Below, in pieces: positions 35,389 to 44,819 of a stretch of DNA of 64,000 nt. The notes under the pieces were generated by a model that saw only the letters and a program-made list of their open reading frames with translations, searched no databases and was not told the DNA's origin. Made by a program: the position numbers and the translations under genes. The stretch is from NCBI GenBank assembly GCA_017502465.1, contig JAFVUY010000068.1, forward strand, positions 53,249 to 117,248, in the 5' to 3' direction. Within the stretch, counting starts at the first letter, position 1. Each line of letters opens with the position of its first letter. Origin of the DNA: Bacilli bacterium. Lineage in GTDB: Bacteria > Bacillota_I > Bacilli_A > RFN20 > CAG-826.

Positions 35389-35866
35389 GATGCACCTCAT
35401 ATTTAATGATGAAAGATTCGCTTGTTTTTAAAGAAACTTCATCTCCTATAGAAAAAATATTCTCACCAAATAAAGGATCTAAAAAGACTGAGGTCTCTTT
35501 TTCTTCATCTTTGACAATTAATTCGATACATCTTCTGCCATTAACAGAAGTCATGTATCCTTTGTTTTCAGAGATGACACCTCTAACAGTGGTCAAATAT
35601 CCACCTAATATGAAATAAACTTGTTTAATTTCTTTCTTATAAGGCAAAACAAAGGTAAATAAATTAATGGTAGTTAACAATGTTAATACACCTATAATGA
35701 TTGAAAAAATAACCATAATAATGAATCTATTATGGTAATTCGAAACTAAAATTCCAATTACAAAAACTCCAACAAAAAGAACAATGCTTAAAATAAGAAT
35801 TAATAGTGATAACTTATAATTCTTTTTGGTTTTATCTAAATGTTCTTCGTAATTAAAACGTTTCAT
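35381..35866 (-). CDS. Small membrane protein with two transmembrane segments and a beta-rich tail
   Basis: A 161-residue protein: charged N-terminus, two hydrophobic segments (about 20-40 and 48-72), then a soluble domain (about 80-160, predominantly beta; NGRRCIELIV, GENIFSIGDEVSL). Function unknown. Overlaps the ATPase gene upstream by 14 nt and the next gene by 8 nt. Found only as an accessory to the ABC operon here, possibly a membrane partner of the short ATPase. Confidence 0.6.
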   Translation of the reverse strand: MKRFNYEEHLDKTKKNYKLSLLILILSIVLFVGVFVIGILVSNYHNRFIIMVIFSIIIGVLTLLTTINLFTFVLPYKKEIKQVYFILGGYLTTVRGVISENKGYMTSVNGRRCIELIVKDEEKETSVFLDPLFGENIFSIGDEVSLKTSESFIIKYEVHHD

Positions 35867-36587
35867 CTTTTAAACTTTCAAAAAATTCTCTAACCTTAGG
35901 GTTTTTACTAAATAATATGTCTTCAACTGTCCCATATGCAACAAATTTACCTTCATCTAAAAGGTAAATGTAGTCTGCAACTGCAGTAGCTTCCTTTAAA
36001 TCATGAGTAACATAAATGGAAGTAATATTATATTTATTTAGTATTTTCTTTAGATAGTATCTAATTTCTTGTCTATTCGTATAATCAACATTAGAAAGTG
36101 GTTCGTCTAATAAACAAATAGTAGGTCTTTTAATTAACGCTCTCGCTAGTGACGCTCTTTGAGCTTGTCCTATTGATATTTGCTTTGGCTTTCTTGATAA
36201 AATCTCAGCTATTCCAAGTTCTTTTGCGATTTCGTTAACTCTTTTTCTAATTTCATCTACACCCGTACCATTAATCTTTAATGGATAAGCAATTGAGGTG
36301 AATATATCATAATGAGGGTATAGAGCGAATTCTTGAGAAACATAGCCTGTGTTTCTTTCTCCAATAGGGACTTGATCCACTACCGCGTCGTCATAGAAAA
36401 TATGTCCTTCATAATCTAGAAGTCCATTAATGCATTTTAGGAAAGTCGTTTTTCCAGAGCCAGACTTTCCTAAAACGACATGAATTTTATTTGTTTCGAA
36501 AGTAATAGATACATTATCTAATACATTAATCTTCTTTTTCTTATCTTTGTAAGAGAAAGACAGATTTTCTACTTTTATATAAGGCAT
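35853..36587 (-). CDS. Short ABC ATPase with atypical signature motif
   Basis: A 244-residue ATPase. Walker A LGKSGSGKT (near 38), Q-loop GYVSQEFALYPH, signature region QISIGQAQRASLARAL instead of LSGGQ, Walker B CLLDEPLSNVD, H-loop YVTHDLKEA. Resembles the catalytic half of CUT1 (MalK-like) ATPases without the C-terminal regulatory domain. It is the second ATPase of the operon, beside 2-segment membrane proteins. It could pair with the larger ATPase as a heterodimer or serve a separate small exporter. Confidence 0.75.
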   Translation of the reverse strand: MPYIKVENLSFSYKDKKKKINVLDNVSITFETNKIHVVLGKSGSGKTTFLKCINGLLDYEGHIFYDDAVVDQVPIGERNTGYVSQEFALYPHYDIFTSIAYPLKINGTGVDEIRKRVNEIAKELGIAEILSRKPKQISIGQAQRASLARALIKRPTICLLDEPLSNVDYTNRQEIRYYLKKILNKYNITSIYVTHDLKEATAVADYIYLLDEGKFVAYGTVEDILFSKNPKVREFFESLKDETF

Positions 36588-36590
36588 AAA

Positions 36591-38549
36591 TTAAAGTTTT
36601 CTTGGAACACCCACAAGTGAGGAGAATAACCATTGACCTTTCCAATCAAGGTTTAAGGAATTGTCATTACCAAGAATCATGACTTTCTTATCGTCGCTAG
36701 CGGTAATAACTTCTAATTTAATTTCAACCTTGTTCCATCCTGGAAGGACGTCCATATTTGTCCAATATGGTTGGGTTTGATCCCATTTCCAGCTTGTGTC
36801 TCTAACTGAAATAGAGAATGTGTGAACTGTTGGGTTATAAATATAAATTACAAATCCTCCATAGTTACCTGAAATGTTTGTAGCATTAGAGAAGGTAAAA
36901 CCTTGTTCGTGTTTGTTTGGATCGGTGCTATGAGGTGGGCAATATTCTATATCCGCGGTGTTAACATAACCAAATTCGTCATTTTTAAGAGCACATTCGG
37001 AAGAGAAATCTCCGCCGTAATCCGCACGTCTCATCGTGTCAAAATAAGCATTATAAGCAATGCCATAGCCTGCTTCTTCGACTTTTTTTACTAATTCATC
37101 AACTAAATCGAGTTTATCTGAATCAATACCCGTCTTATCAACAACATCTTCTTTAAGTGTTTTAGCAACTTCAATAAGTGTGATGTTTTTGATGTAATCA
37201 TCTTCAGTTTGTAAAGTATCTAACGTTGGTAAGTCATTTAATGCTTCAATTAATTGAGCTTTTCTTGTTTCTTGGCTTCTACCAGTAACATAGACTTCAT
37301 CAAAAATTACTGAACCTGAAGAATTGATAAGTGAGTCATCACTTTCACCTCTTAAATGTAAGATAGCCCAATAGAATTGGTTCGCTAATAATTTTGAGGA
37401 GAATTTTGCTTCTTTAACTTCCCCAGCCTTTAAATCTAATGAAACTTGGCTTGGGTATGAGAACCAAATTCTAATTTTATTTGGAGAAGCGTTATAAATT
37501 CTAAAGTGAATAAAATCAAAATCGTTTAAGTTGACTTCACTATTATAAATAAACTTATTATCGGTTCCACCACTAAAGACGATTTTTGTGCCACCTCTTT
37601 TCGTGGATTCATTTGGCCAAAGTTCTTCACTATAAAAGATATCTGCTTTGGTGTCTGTGTCTGGCGTTAATTGAGAACTACCATAGAATTCATCCAATTT
37701 TAAGAATGTATTACCGTCGAAGTCAATAACACTTTGAGCACATGCATAAGAATAATATGCGTCGAGACATTCTTTATATTTAGAGATGTTTGGAACCGCA
37801 CGGCGATATAAGTCTGGTAAAACTGATATTGAATTAGCAATCCCTTTTAAAATTTCTTCATAGTCAAATGTAATATTATCCGCTAAAGGGAGAGTATCAA
37901 TTTGAGCAACGATATCATCTAAAACTGGTTTATATTCTAAATCTTCTTCTGTATATTCTGCACCTAAAACTGCTCTCCAGTTATCAATGTAGAATGTATA
38001 ACCAATCCCAGCGTTATAATTTGTGTTTAAAGTATAAATTTTTAATGAAGAACATCTGATTTCTTCATAGTTAAATTCAAGAGCAACTTTACTTAAATTA
38101 AAGACAAGATGGGTGCTTTCGTTTGCCTTTAAGGTATAATTTTCAGTAAGTAATGTCGACATATCTTTACCTGTATAAATCATTAAGCTACAGGTTGTGT
38201 CAAATTCTGAAGCGTTAAAGATATCAAGTTCGATTGATTTAATGTTATTAACTTGGATACCATCTTCCGCTAGATTAGTGAAATAATGACAAACTTCCAC
38301 GAATGATCCGTGATCATTTGAATATTTAAGAGATTTTTCTCCATGAGTAACATGTTCGTCACTTAAATCAAATCTTCCGCGATCAGAGTGTTTTGGGAAT
38401 GGGAATTTCATTAAAGATAATTGAGACATATCTTCGAATGAATTCATAATAATGATTCCATCATCCGCGCCGCTTGGAGTGTTTGATTTACCACAGGAGG
38501 TAGCTAACATTGTAAGTAATAAAGGTATTAATAATAACTTCTTATTCAT
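36591..38549 (-). CDS. Surface lipoprotein with beta-sandwich modules
   Basis: A 652-residue lipoprotein, lipobox ATSC. It has several beta-rich modules of about 130-150 residues (first about 30-195, second about 275-415, last about 490-650) separated by helical linkers. Modules carry short recurring elements: FRIYNAS, YIYNPTV, VLPGWNKVEIKL and NDEFGYVNTADI. The last element matches NDDFGYIHTAD in the 855-residue lipoprotein. No catalytic motif. Probably binds glycans; sits directly after the DUF4091-like enzyme gene in the ABC operon. Confidence 0.7.
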   Translation of the reverse strand: MNKKLLLIPLLLTMLATSCGKSNTPSGADDGIIIMNSFEDMSQLSLMKFPFPKHSDRGRFDLSDEHVTHGEKSLKYSNDHGSFVEVCHYFTNLAEDGIQVNNIKSIELDIFNASEFDTTCSLMIYTGKDMSTLLTENYTLKANESTHLVFNLSKVALEFNYEEIRCSSLKIYTLNTNYNAGIGYTFYIDNWRAVLGAEYTEEDLEYKPVLDDIVAQIDTLPLADNITFDYEEILKGIANSISVLPDLYRRAVPNISKYKECLDAYYSYACAQSVIDFDGNTFLKLDEFYGSSQLTPDTDTKADIFYSEELWPNESTKRGGTKIVFSGGTDNKFIYNSEVNLNDFDFIHFRIYNASPNKIRIWFSYPSQVSLDLKAGEVKEAKFSSKLLANQFYWAILHLRGESDDSLINSSGSVIFDEVYVTGRSQETRKAQLIEALNDLPTLDTLQTEDDYIKNITLIEVAKTLKEDVVDKTGIDSDKLDLVDELVKKVEEAGYGIAYNAYFDTMRRADYGGDFSSECALKNDEFGYVNTADIEYCPPHSTDPNKHEQGFTFSNATNISGNYGGFVIYIYNPTVHTFSISVRDTSWKWDQTQPYWTNMDVLPGWNKVEIKLEVITASDDKKVMILGNDNSLNLDWKGQWLFSSLVGVPRKL

Positions 38550-38561
38550 CTTGTCTTCCTC

Positions 38562-41012
38562 CTAGTATTGAGCGTAAATATCTTCAAGAATGATATTACG
38601 TGGTTGATAAACTTGTAAGTCTCCCGCGTCATCAACGAAATAGTTAACAAATTTAATTGTAAGAGTGTTGACTTTCGCTAAATTAAGAGATGTTTTTGTT
38701 AAATCAATTTCAACGTTCTTTGAGCCTTCTCTAATACAGAAATGTCCTCCGACGATGTCGGTGAAATCATTTGTTTCGATTTCAACATCAAAAGACAAAT
38801 CTTCAAGGCTTGAGCCATTAGAGTATTTAAAGATTAACTTTTTCGCGTTTTCTAAATTAATTCCTTTGAATTTAATAGATGGAACAAAACGAATTGTTTT
38901 ATTCGCATCTTCTTTTCTAACAGAAATAAGATTAACATCGAGTTTACCTTCTTTGATTTCATATGAAGATTCATCGCTTAAAGCAACATTAAGTTCATTG
39001 TTAGAGGCGAAATTTGTAATATTCGCATATCCATGATGATGATATTTCATATCTCCTTGTTGACCAGAAATAACGATATCACCAGGTTCCGAACCTAAGA
39101 TATGAGAATAACGATATTTACCTTCGCCTAAGGATTCACCATCATAATTTGTTCCAGCGATATTTAAAGAAGGTTCTTCTGCGTAAACATTTAAGACCAT
39201 GTTTCCGCCTTGTTCTTTAACATGTGTGAAATAGAAATCTCTTTGGTTGAATGTAAGGATTCTATTCGCAATTTCTTCTCTAGCTTTATATAAAGCGTGA
39301 TGGTCTTCTGTAGGAATAGAGTTTGTGAAAATAGAATTATAAACATCCATTGCATAAGATCTTGGATCGATATCTTGAATGTTATATTTTTCGCATGTTT
39401 CTTTGATTAAGTTTTCATAGACCTCTAGCATTTCATAATCTTCTAAACCATCACGATAAGTGACAAGTCTTAAGCTTGGGAATGGCTCTGGTGAACCATA
39501 TGGTCTACCTGGATACATAATATAACCATCACCATTACAACCATTTCTTGATGGGTGATCGTATGGGGTGGTGTATTCATCAGATTTGTTTTCAGTGGTG
39601 TACATATTCGCCATAAAGAATAAATAACCATTGATATTGTTATATTTTTCCATCCAGCCAAGAACACGCATAGATAAACAATCATCATCTAAGTGATTTG
39701 ATGGATATGGATATTTTGGGCTAACACATGTATATGTCCATAAATCTCCATTTGAGTTGATTTTCGCGTAGTCTTGATAGACTTCTTGTGTTTTTTGTGA
39801 ATCTAAAACGTTGATTTGTGGGCAGAAGGTTGTTGGATATTCTTTGACCCAATTTTCAACATAGCCAACGTTTGTGAAAACATCAGGGATATTTCTAATC
39901 GCGGTTTTAACTCTTTCGTTCCATTCTGGAGTTTTGCCAGCAAAATATCCTTTGTTTTGGAGCATTGTGATGGCCTTTTCAAGAGTTTGGTCATATCTAC
40001 CACCTTTTTCAAAAAATGAAGGTGAGGCGGCCTTTTTAGTGGCAATAACGTCAGCTTCGTCGTATGTTGAAGGGTAGAATAAGGCGTAATCTAAATAGAA
40101 ATTCTCTTCTGTAGATTCTTCCGCTAACTTGACAATATAACTTGCGGCGGTGTCGCCTTGATAGGAATTTGGATCATAATCAAGTGGGAAGTCATAAGGA
40201 ATGATAATGGAGTTATAGTTCTTCATACCCCACATTCTTTTAACATCTTGCATTAAGGCTTCAGGTGAATTCATAACTGATTCTTGGATGACATAAGGAT
40301 TAGCCTTATATCTTGTTAAGAAATCAGAATATGTATCAATCATGTGTTCGCTTGCATCATATTCGCCTGTATACATGTACATGGAATAGATGAGCCAACA
40401 TGTTTGAATCGCACTTTTACCTTCTAAAGCAAAATCCCAAATTGTAACTTCGATTGGAACTTGTTTTGTTTGATTACCAATTTTTAAAACGAAATTTCCA
40501 GAATAGTTACCGGCTTTAAGTCCATAAGAGCAAACTTCGATAGAAATACCTTGGTTAGAATTTGCTTCAACAAAGTTTTCGTTGCTCCTCTTCGCGTATT
40601 TTAAAGGTAATAACATATCTGGGATGCGATCGCCTCCATAAAATATCGTGGATTTTGGGTTGTGGTGATTTAATTCAATTTCCAAATATTTTTGAACGTA
40701 GATTTCAATCGCATCTTTAGGGATGATGTTACCTGTTTCTTCGTCGACCAAATCAGTTTTGATTAAGTCAAAATATTGTTTGTTTTTAGAGGTAATAATT
40801 AATTGGGTAGATTCATATTCTTCTCTCATCATTTGAATTTTAAGAGTAGAACCATTGTTAATTAATTCTTCGTTTCTATTAGTTTGTTGGATGATTTTTG
40901 CAGTTGAATAGGTGGTCCATAAATCTACTTTTCCTCCTCCATTAGAACAACCAACGCAGGAAGTTAATGTCGCTAGAGAAAGTATTAATGAACCTATACT
41001 TAACTTCTTCAT
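38562..41012 (-). CDS. Secreted DUF4091-domain lipoprotein (putative glycoside hydrolase)
   Basis: An 816-residue lipoprotein (signal peptide, lipobox TSC near residue 19). N-terminal beta domain (VKLQMMREEYESTQLII-type, about 50-200), a barrel-like middle, and the DUF4091 C-terminal part with GDGYIMYPGRPYG, SLRLVTYRDGLEDYEML near residue 515-545, then a beta-sandwich tail. DUF4091 proteins are widespread beside sugar ABC importers and GHs but are poorly characterised; this one should act outside the cell before uptake. It starts 4 nt after the binding protein's stop. Confidence 0.8.
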   Translation of the reverse strand: MKKLSIGSLILSLATLTSCVGCSNGGGKVDLWTTYSTAKIIQQTNRNEELINNGSTLKIQMMREEYESTQLIITSKNKQYFDLIKTDLVDEETGNIIPKDAIEIYVQKYLEIELNHHNPKSTIFYGGDRIPDMLLPLKYAKRSNENFVEANSNQGISIEVCSYGLKAGNYSGNFVLKIGNQTKQVPIEVTIWDFALEGKSAIQTCWLIYSMYMYTGEYDASEHMIDTYSDFLTRYKANPYVIQESVMNSPEALMQDVKRMWGMKNYNSIIIPYDFPLDYDPNSYQGDTAASYIVKLAEESTEENFYLDYALFYPSTYDEADVIATKKAASPSFFEKGGRYDQTLEKAITMLQNKGYFAGKTPEWNERVKTAIRNIPDVFTNVGYVENWVKEYPTTFCPQINVLDSQKTQEVYQDYAKINSNGDLWTYTCVSPKYPYPSNHLDDDCLSMRVLGWMEKYNNINGYLFFMANMYTTENKSDEYTTPYDHPSRNGCNGDGYIMYPGRPYGSPEPFPSLRLVTYRDGLEDYEMLEVYENLIKETCEKYNIQDIDPRSYAMDVYNSIFTNSIPTEDHHALYKAREEIANRILTFNQRDFYFTHVKEQGGNMVLNVYAEEPSLNIAGTNYDGESLGEGKYRYSHILGSEPGDIVISGQQGDMKYHHHGYANITNFASNNELNVALSDESSYEIKEGKLDVNLISVRKEDANKTIRFVPSIKFKGINLENAKKLIFKYSNGSSLEDLSFDVEIETNDFTDIVGGHFCIREGSKNVEIDLTKTSLNLAKVNTLTIKFVNYFVDDAGDLQVYQPRNIILEDIYAQY

Positions 41013-41016
41013 AAAA

Positions 41017-42654
41017 TTATTCCTTATCTAATGAGTTGAGGATTGAGGACCATTTAGCGACTAAATAGGCTGTATTTTCAACAACAACTTGGTCTGGTGT
41101 AAATCCATCTACCATCCATTTCAAACAGTTACCTGTTCTTGAAATTGTATTAGAAGCATTAGATTGAACACCTGCGACTGAGAAGATTTTATCCTTAACT
41201 GTATTAACTAAATATGGGCAGAAATGTCCTTCGTCTAAGACTTTATTTGCAGCTTGTCTAAATGGCGATTGAGTAATACCTGTATTGTCATAGCTTCCTG
41301 TTGATGGGAAAGCTGGTAAATGGTGACCTTGCATTGTTCTGTTATAAACATTTAAGCCTTCATCAGAATACATCCATTTTAAGAAAGCTTTTGCTTCTGG
41401 CTTTTTAGTTGCCCAAGCTGGGATGACAAATAAATGGTCGTAGTCAACTCTCATATAGGAACCTGTATTACGAGATTCTCTAAAGACTTCTAAGTCTTCT
41501 GCAATGACGTTACCAGGCGCTCCATTATTATCTCCGACACTTGGATGAGCATCGATAAAGCTAACGATTTCTCTTAATTCAGTTTCGGTGTATTTTTTAG
41601 ATAATCTAGAATCGTTATTAACGATAGAAGACACTAATGGGATTTTAATAAAGTCTAAATTCTTTTCTCTTGCGGATGGACTTTCAATATCAAGCCATGT
41701 TCCGTTAACACAGAACGCCGCTGCACCTAAAAGGAAATAGTTTTGCATTTGAGTGAAGGAAAGGGATTTAGATTTTTGATGTTGATAGGTGTATAAACCA
41801 CTTTCGTTATCAAATTCAACAATTCTATCCATGACTTTGAGTGATTCTAAAACACCATCAAATGTGTACATATCTGTGCCACGTTTGCCATCTGGGTTTC
41901 TACCGCCATAGAATTTTTGCATTTCGGTTGGTCCTTCGTATTGAGCGAACCATGAACCAAAAATTGATGTGTAATATTCATCAGATGCACAATAAATCAT
42001 TGGGTAAGTTTCTTTTAATTCTTTGTTGTATTTAGAATATGTGGTGTCTGTTGAGATTCTTCTCATTTCATCCATCATTTCGAATAATTCATCTGTTGTT
42101 CTTGGATATTGTTCCTTTGTGAAACCAAAACTTTCCCAAACATCTAAGTTTCTAACAAATGTAAGGAAACCATTGGACCATGGGACTGCATAATAATTAT
42201 CTTCAAGATTTACGTAGTTTTTAAATTGCGGATCCATTTTCTTTTCCATGGTGTTATTTCCAGTTTCGCCTGCATAAGGTTCTTGGTATATATCTGTTAA
42301 AGGTTCAAAAGCTGTTTCATAAACTTGACCTTTTGCTTTGACAGAGCCACCATAAAGCATTTTGTAGAAAACGTCTGGTCTTAAACCATAAAGGTCAAAT
42401 GTACCAGATAAAGATTCTAATTGTGTGTTAAGATTGCCATTGCCCGCAGAGCCAACGACTTCTTGATAGTAGAATTCAACGCCTGTTTGTTTTGTGTATT
42501 CTTTAGTTAAAGCACTTAACCATTCTGTGCCATAACCTAATTTAACACATGCGATTTTAATCTTGTCGCCATTGTCACTTCCGCCACATCCAGCGAGAAC
42601 ACCAAGTGCTAATGAAGCAACCGCGGTAGTTAAAATTAAAGATAATTTTTTCAT
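41017..42654 (-). CDS. Sugar ABC transporter substrate-binding lipoprotein
   Basis: A 545-residue extracellular solute-binding protein (family 1/MalE-like) with lipobox LAGC (Cys22-23). Motifs: IACVKLGYGTEWLSALTKEYTKQTG at the start of the mature protein, typical for this group. Somewhat longer than usual (about 430). Binds the oligosaccharide and docks to the permeases encoded just upstream. Start has AGGAGGTTT. The sugar specificity cannot be read. Confidence 0.92.
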   Translation of the reverse strand: MKKLSLILTTAVASLALGVLAGCGGSDNGDKIKIACVKLGYGTEWLSALTKEYTKQTGVEFYYQEVVGSAGNGNLNTQLESLSGTFDLYGLRPDVFYKMLYGGSVKAKGQVYETAFEPLTDIYQEPYAGETGNNTMEKKMDPQFKNYVNLEDNYYAVPWSNGFLTFVRNLDVWESFGFTKEQYPRTTDELFEMMDEMRRISTDTTYSKYNKELKETYPMIYCASDEYYTSIFGSWFAQYEGPTEMQKFYGGRNPDGKRGTDMYTFDGVLESLKVMDRIVEFDNESGLYTYQHQKSKSLSFTQMQNYFLLGAAAFCVNGTWLDIESPSAREKNLDFIKIPLVSSIVNNDSRLSKKYTETELREIVSFIDAHPSVGDNNGAPGNVIAEDLEVFRESRNTGSYMRVDYDHLFVIPAWATKKPEAKAFLKWMYSDEGLNVYNRTMQGHHLPAFPSTGSYDNTGITQSPFRQAANKVLDEGHFCPYLVNTVKDKIFSVAGVQSNASNTISRTGNCLKWMVDGFTPDQVVVENTAYLVAKWSSILNSLDKE

Positions 42655-42680
42655 GAAAAAACCTCCTAAAATATATATTT

Positions 42681-43595
42681 TTAACCCTTAAGTCCACCTA
42701 AGTGAACTTTTTCCATAATAGAATTTTGGAAAGTGAGGAATAAAATCAAAATTGGAATAAGCGAGACTAAAACACCCGCCATATATTGAGGAAGAATGTT
42801 GTTATATTCTAATTCAACCTCTAATGCGTAAACCGCATAAGCTAAGTTTGGATACTCAGTCATGTATAAAATTGTGGATTCATAGTCATTCCAAGCAGAA
42901 ATAAAGCTCATTACGAATAATGCAGCGATACTCGGAAGGGCCATTGGGAACATAATTTGGAAGAAAACACGATAATGTGACGCTCCATCAACAAATGCCG
43001 CTTCCGCATAATCCCACGATAAAGATTTATAAAATGAATACATGTAGAAGAAATATCCACCGAATAAACCAATAGAAGTAATAAGAGCAAATGGGTTGTT
43101 AATAAATCCGATATCTGTATAAAGCCTCATTGTTGCGGCGGTTGAACCATAAAGAGGTAAAATCGCAACAAAAATACCAAGGTTATAAATAAATTTAGTG
43201 AATTTAGAGCGATAGAAGACTAAAATATAACATACCATCGAACTTGTTAAAATGGATAATACAACGTACGTTGTTGTTCTCCAGATGGAGTTCCAAGTAA
43301 TGGTTAAGAATGAATCTTTACCCATGTTGATAGAGGCTAATGTATCAAAAGATTGAATAAATGAATTAAAAGAAGCGTTTGCAGGCCATGAGAACAAATT
43401 GCCGCCGAAATAACGTTCAATATCAATCGCGTCTCCATCTTTTCTTAATGCAACTAAGAAAGCAAAGACAAAGAAGAATAAAATAAAGGCCGCATAAAGG
43501 ATAAAGAAACCTAAGGCAATACCAAAAACAACTTTTTCGCTCTTAGATTTTTTACGACCGGTGGATTTGACCATTTTATTAGCTGTTTTTGCCAT
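42681..43595 (-). CDS. Sugar ABC transporter permease, MalG-like
   Basis: A 304-residue inner-membrane permease with six hydrophobic segments. The EAA motif for the ATPase reads EAAFVDGASHYRVFFQIMFPMALP near residue 195. N-terminus is unusually basic. Overlaps the MalF-like gene by 17 nt. Partner ATPase is probably the long one at 31426. Confidence 0.92.
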   Translation of the reverse strand: MAKTANKMVKSTGRKKSKSEKVVFGIALGFFILYAAFILFFFVFAFLVALRKDGDAIDIERYFGGNLFSWPANASFNSFIQSFDTLASINMGKDSFLTITWNSIWRTTTYVVLSILTSSMVCYILVFYRSKFTKFIYNLGIFVAILPLYGSTAATMRLYTDIGFINNPFALITSIGLFGGYFFYMYSFYKSLSWDYAEAAFVDGASHYRVFFQIMFPMALPSIAALFVMSFISAWNDYESTILYMTEYPNLAYAVYALEVELEYNNILPQYMAGVLVSLIPILILFLTFQNSIMEKVHLGGLKG

Positions 43596-44547
43596 AAACT
43601 ACCTTCTTAACTACCATAGCAAGTGGGAATGAAATTGCAGTCATGCATAAACCAATTGCAGACGCTAAATAATAATCAGTTTGTCCAGATGTACCAGAAA
43701 CAAGAGAGAATGTGTAATAAGCAAGAGTCATCGTGCCATATTCACCTCGAGTGAATGGGAGAATTGGACCTGAAGCTCCTAAGAATCCGGCTGCAGACAA
43801 GATTAAGATTGTCGAAATTGTTGGCCAGATAGATGGGAGAATAATATAGATAAATTCTTGAAACCAGTTACATCCATCAATTTGTCCTGCTTCAAGCATT
43901 TGAGGATCAACCGCTCTCATAGCACCGCCGAGAACAATTAAGTTACCGCCGATACCAAATAAGAAGTTATAAATTAAAATAGTTAAAATTGCTGTTCCTT
44001 CTTCAGATAATGGATAAACATAACCCATATCTCTAAATAAGACATCTAATGGACCAGCGTCATGTAAAGCAACTTTAAATAAGGCGACAAGCGCAGAGCT
44101 TGTGATAATACAAGGTAAATAAAATGTTGCTCTAAAGAATCTATAACCAAAGATTTTCTTCGTAATGAAATAAGTAACAATTGTAGTAGTCGGAAGCAAC
44201 AAACAAATATTTACAAAGTTAAATAAAAGAGTATTAATAATAGCTTCAGTTAATATACCGACACCATCGCTATTAGGAGATAAAATTTGTCCAATAGTTT
44301 TAAAGTTATCTAATGTCCAATATTCGCCAACAGTTCCATCAGATAGGGTGCCGACAGCTTTAAAAGCCATAACAAAAGATTCCAAGTTAACGTAAATGTA
44401 AAAAATACAAAATAAGAAAATTGGAAGAGCTAAAAATGAAAAAACAAAAAAGTGTTTTCCAATTACTTTCTTGTGGCTATGGTAAAACTTTTTAGCGGAA
44501 TAAAAAGGATTTGATGCTCTTTCTAATGTTGCTTCACTCATATGCAT
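43579..44547 (-). CDS. Sugar ABC transporter permease, MalF-like
   Basis: A 322-residue permease with six hydrophobic segments; EAA motif EAGQIDGCNWFQEFIYIILPSIWP near residue 225. First gene of the ABC operon that appears to run down to 31426 with no gap larger than about 55 nt. Two in-frame ATGs at the start (MHMSEA); no clear Shine-Dalgarno for either, so the start is uncertain by two codons. Confidence 0.9.
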   Translation of the reverse strand: MHMSEATLERASNPFYSAKKFYHSHKKVIGKHFFVFSFLALPIFLFCIFYIYVNLESFVMAFKAVGTLSDGTVGEYWTLDNFKTIGQILSPNSDGVGILTEAIINTLLFNFVNICLLLPTTTIVTYFITKKIFGYRFFRATFYLPCIITSSALVALFKVALHDAGPLDVLFRDMGYVYPLSEEGTAILTILIYNFLFGIGGNLIVLGGAMRAVDPQMLEAGQIDGCNWFQEFIYIILPSIWPTISTILILSAAGFLGASGPILPFTRGEYGTMTLAYYTFSLVSGTSGQTDYYLASAIGLCMTAISFPLAMVVKKVVYGKNS

Positions 44548-44819
44548 AATATATTTTATTTTATAAATAAAAACAAGGAAACCGTCGGGTCGCTTTTAAA
44601 ATTAATACAAAAGAATAAATTTATTTATTAGCAATCATTGTATCAACCATTAACAAAATAAAAATATTTCATTAGAATTCTTGTTTTCTTCTCTTTTTTT
44701 CATCGTAAAACAATAAATCTATCTTCGCTCAAAAATAAAAGAAATAACCATTTTACTAAAATGGCCCTTTTATCTTTAATTAAATATTTATCTAATTTTG
44801 CAATTTTTGCGATTCTAGA
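44548..44819. other. AT-rich intergenic region with a terminator
   Basis: A 272-nt gap. Near its left side, on the minus strand, CCATTTTAGTAAAATGG with a T-rich tail (about 44743-44760) looks like the terminator of the gene ending at 44820. The remainder presumably holds the promoter of the ABC operon; no clear boxes seen. Confidence 0.5.
44743..44760 (-). terminator. Terminator after the DUF6259-like gene
   Basis: Read on the minus strand, CCATTTTAGTAAAATGG is a palindromic hairpin followed by TTATTTCTTTTATTTTT. Confidence 0.6.
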
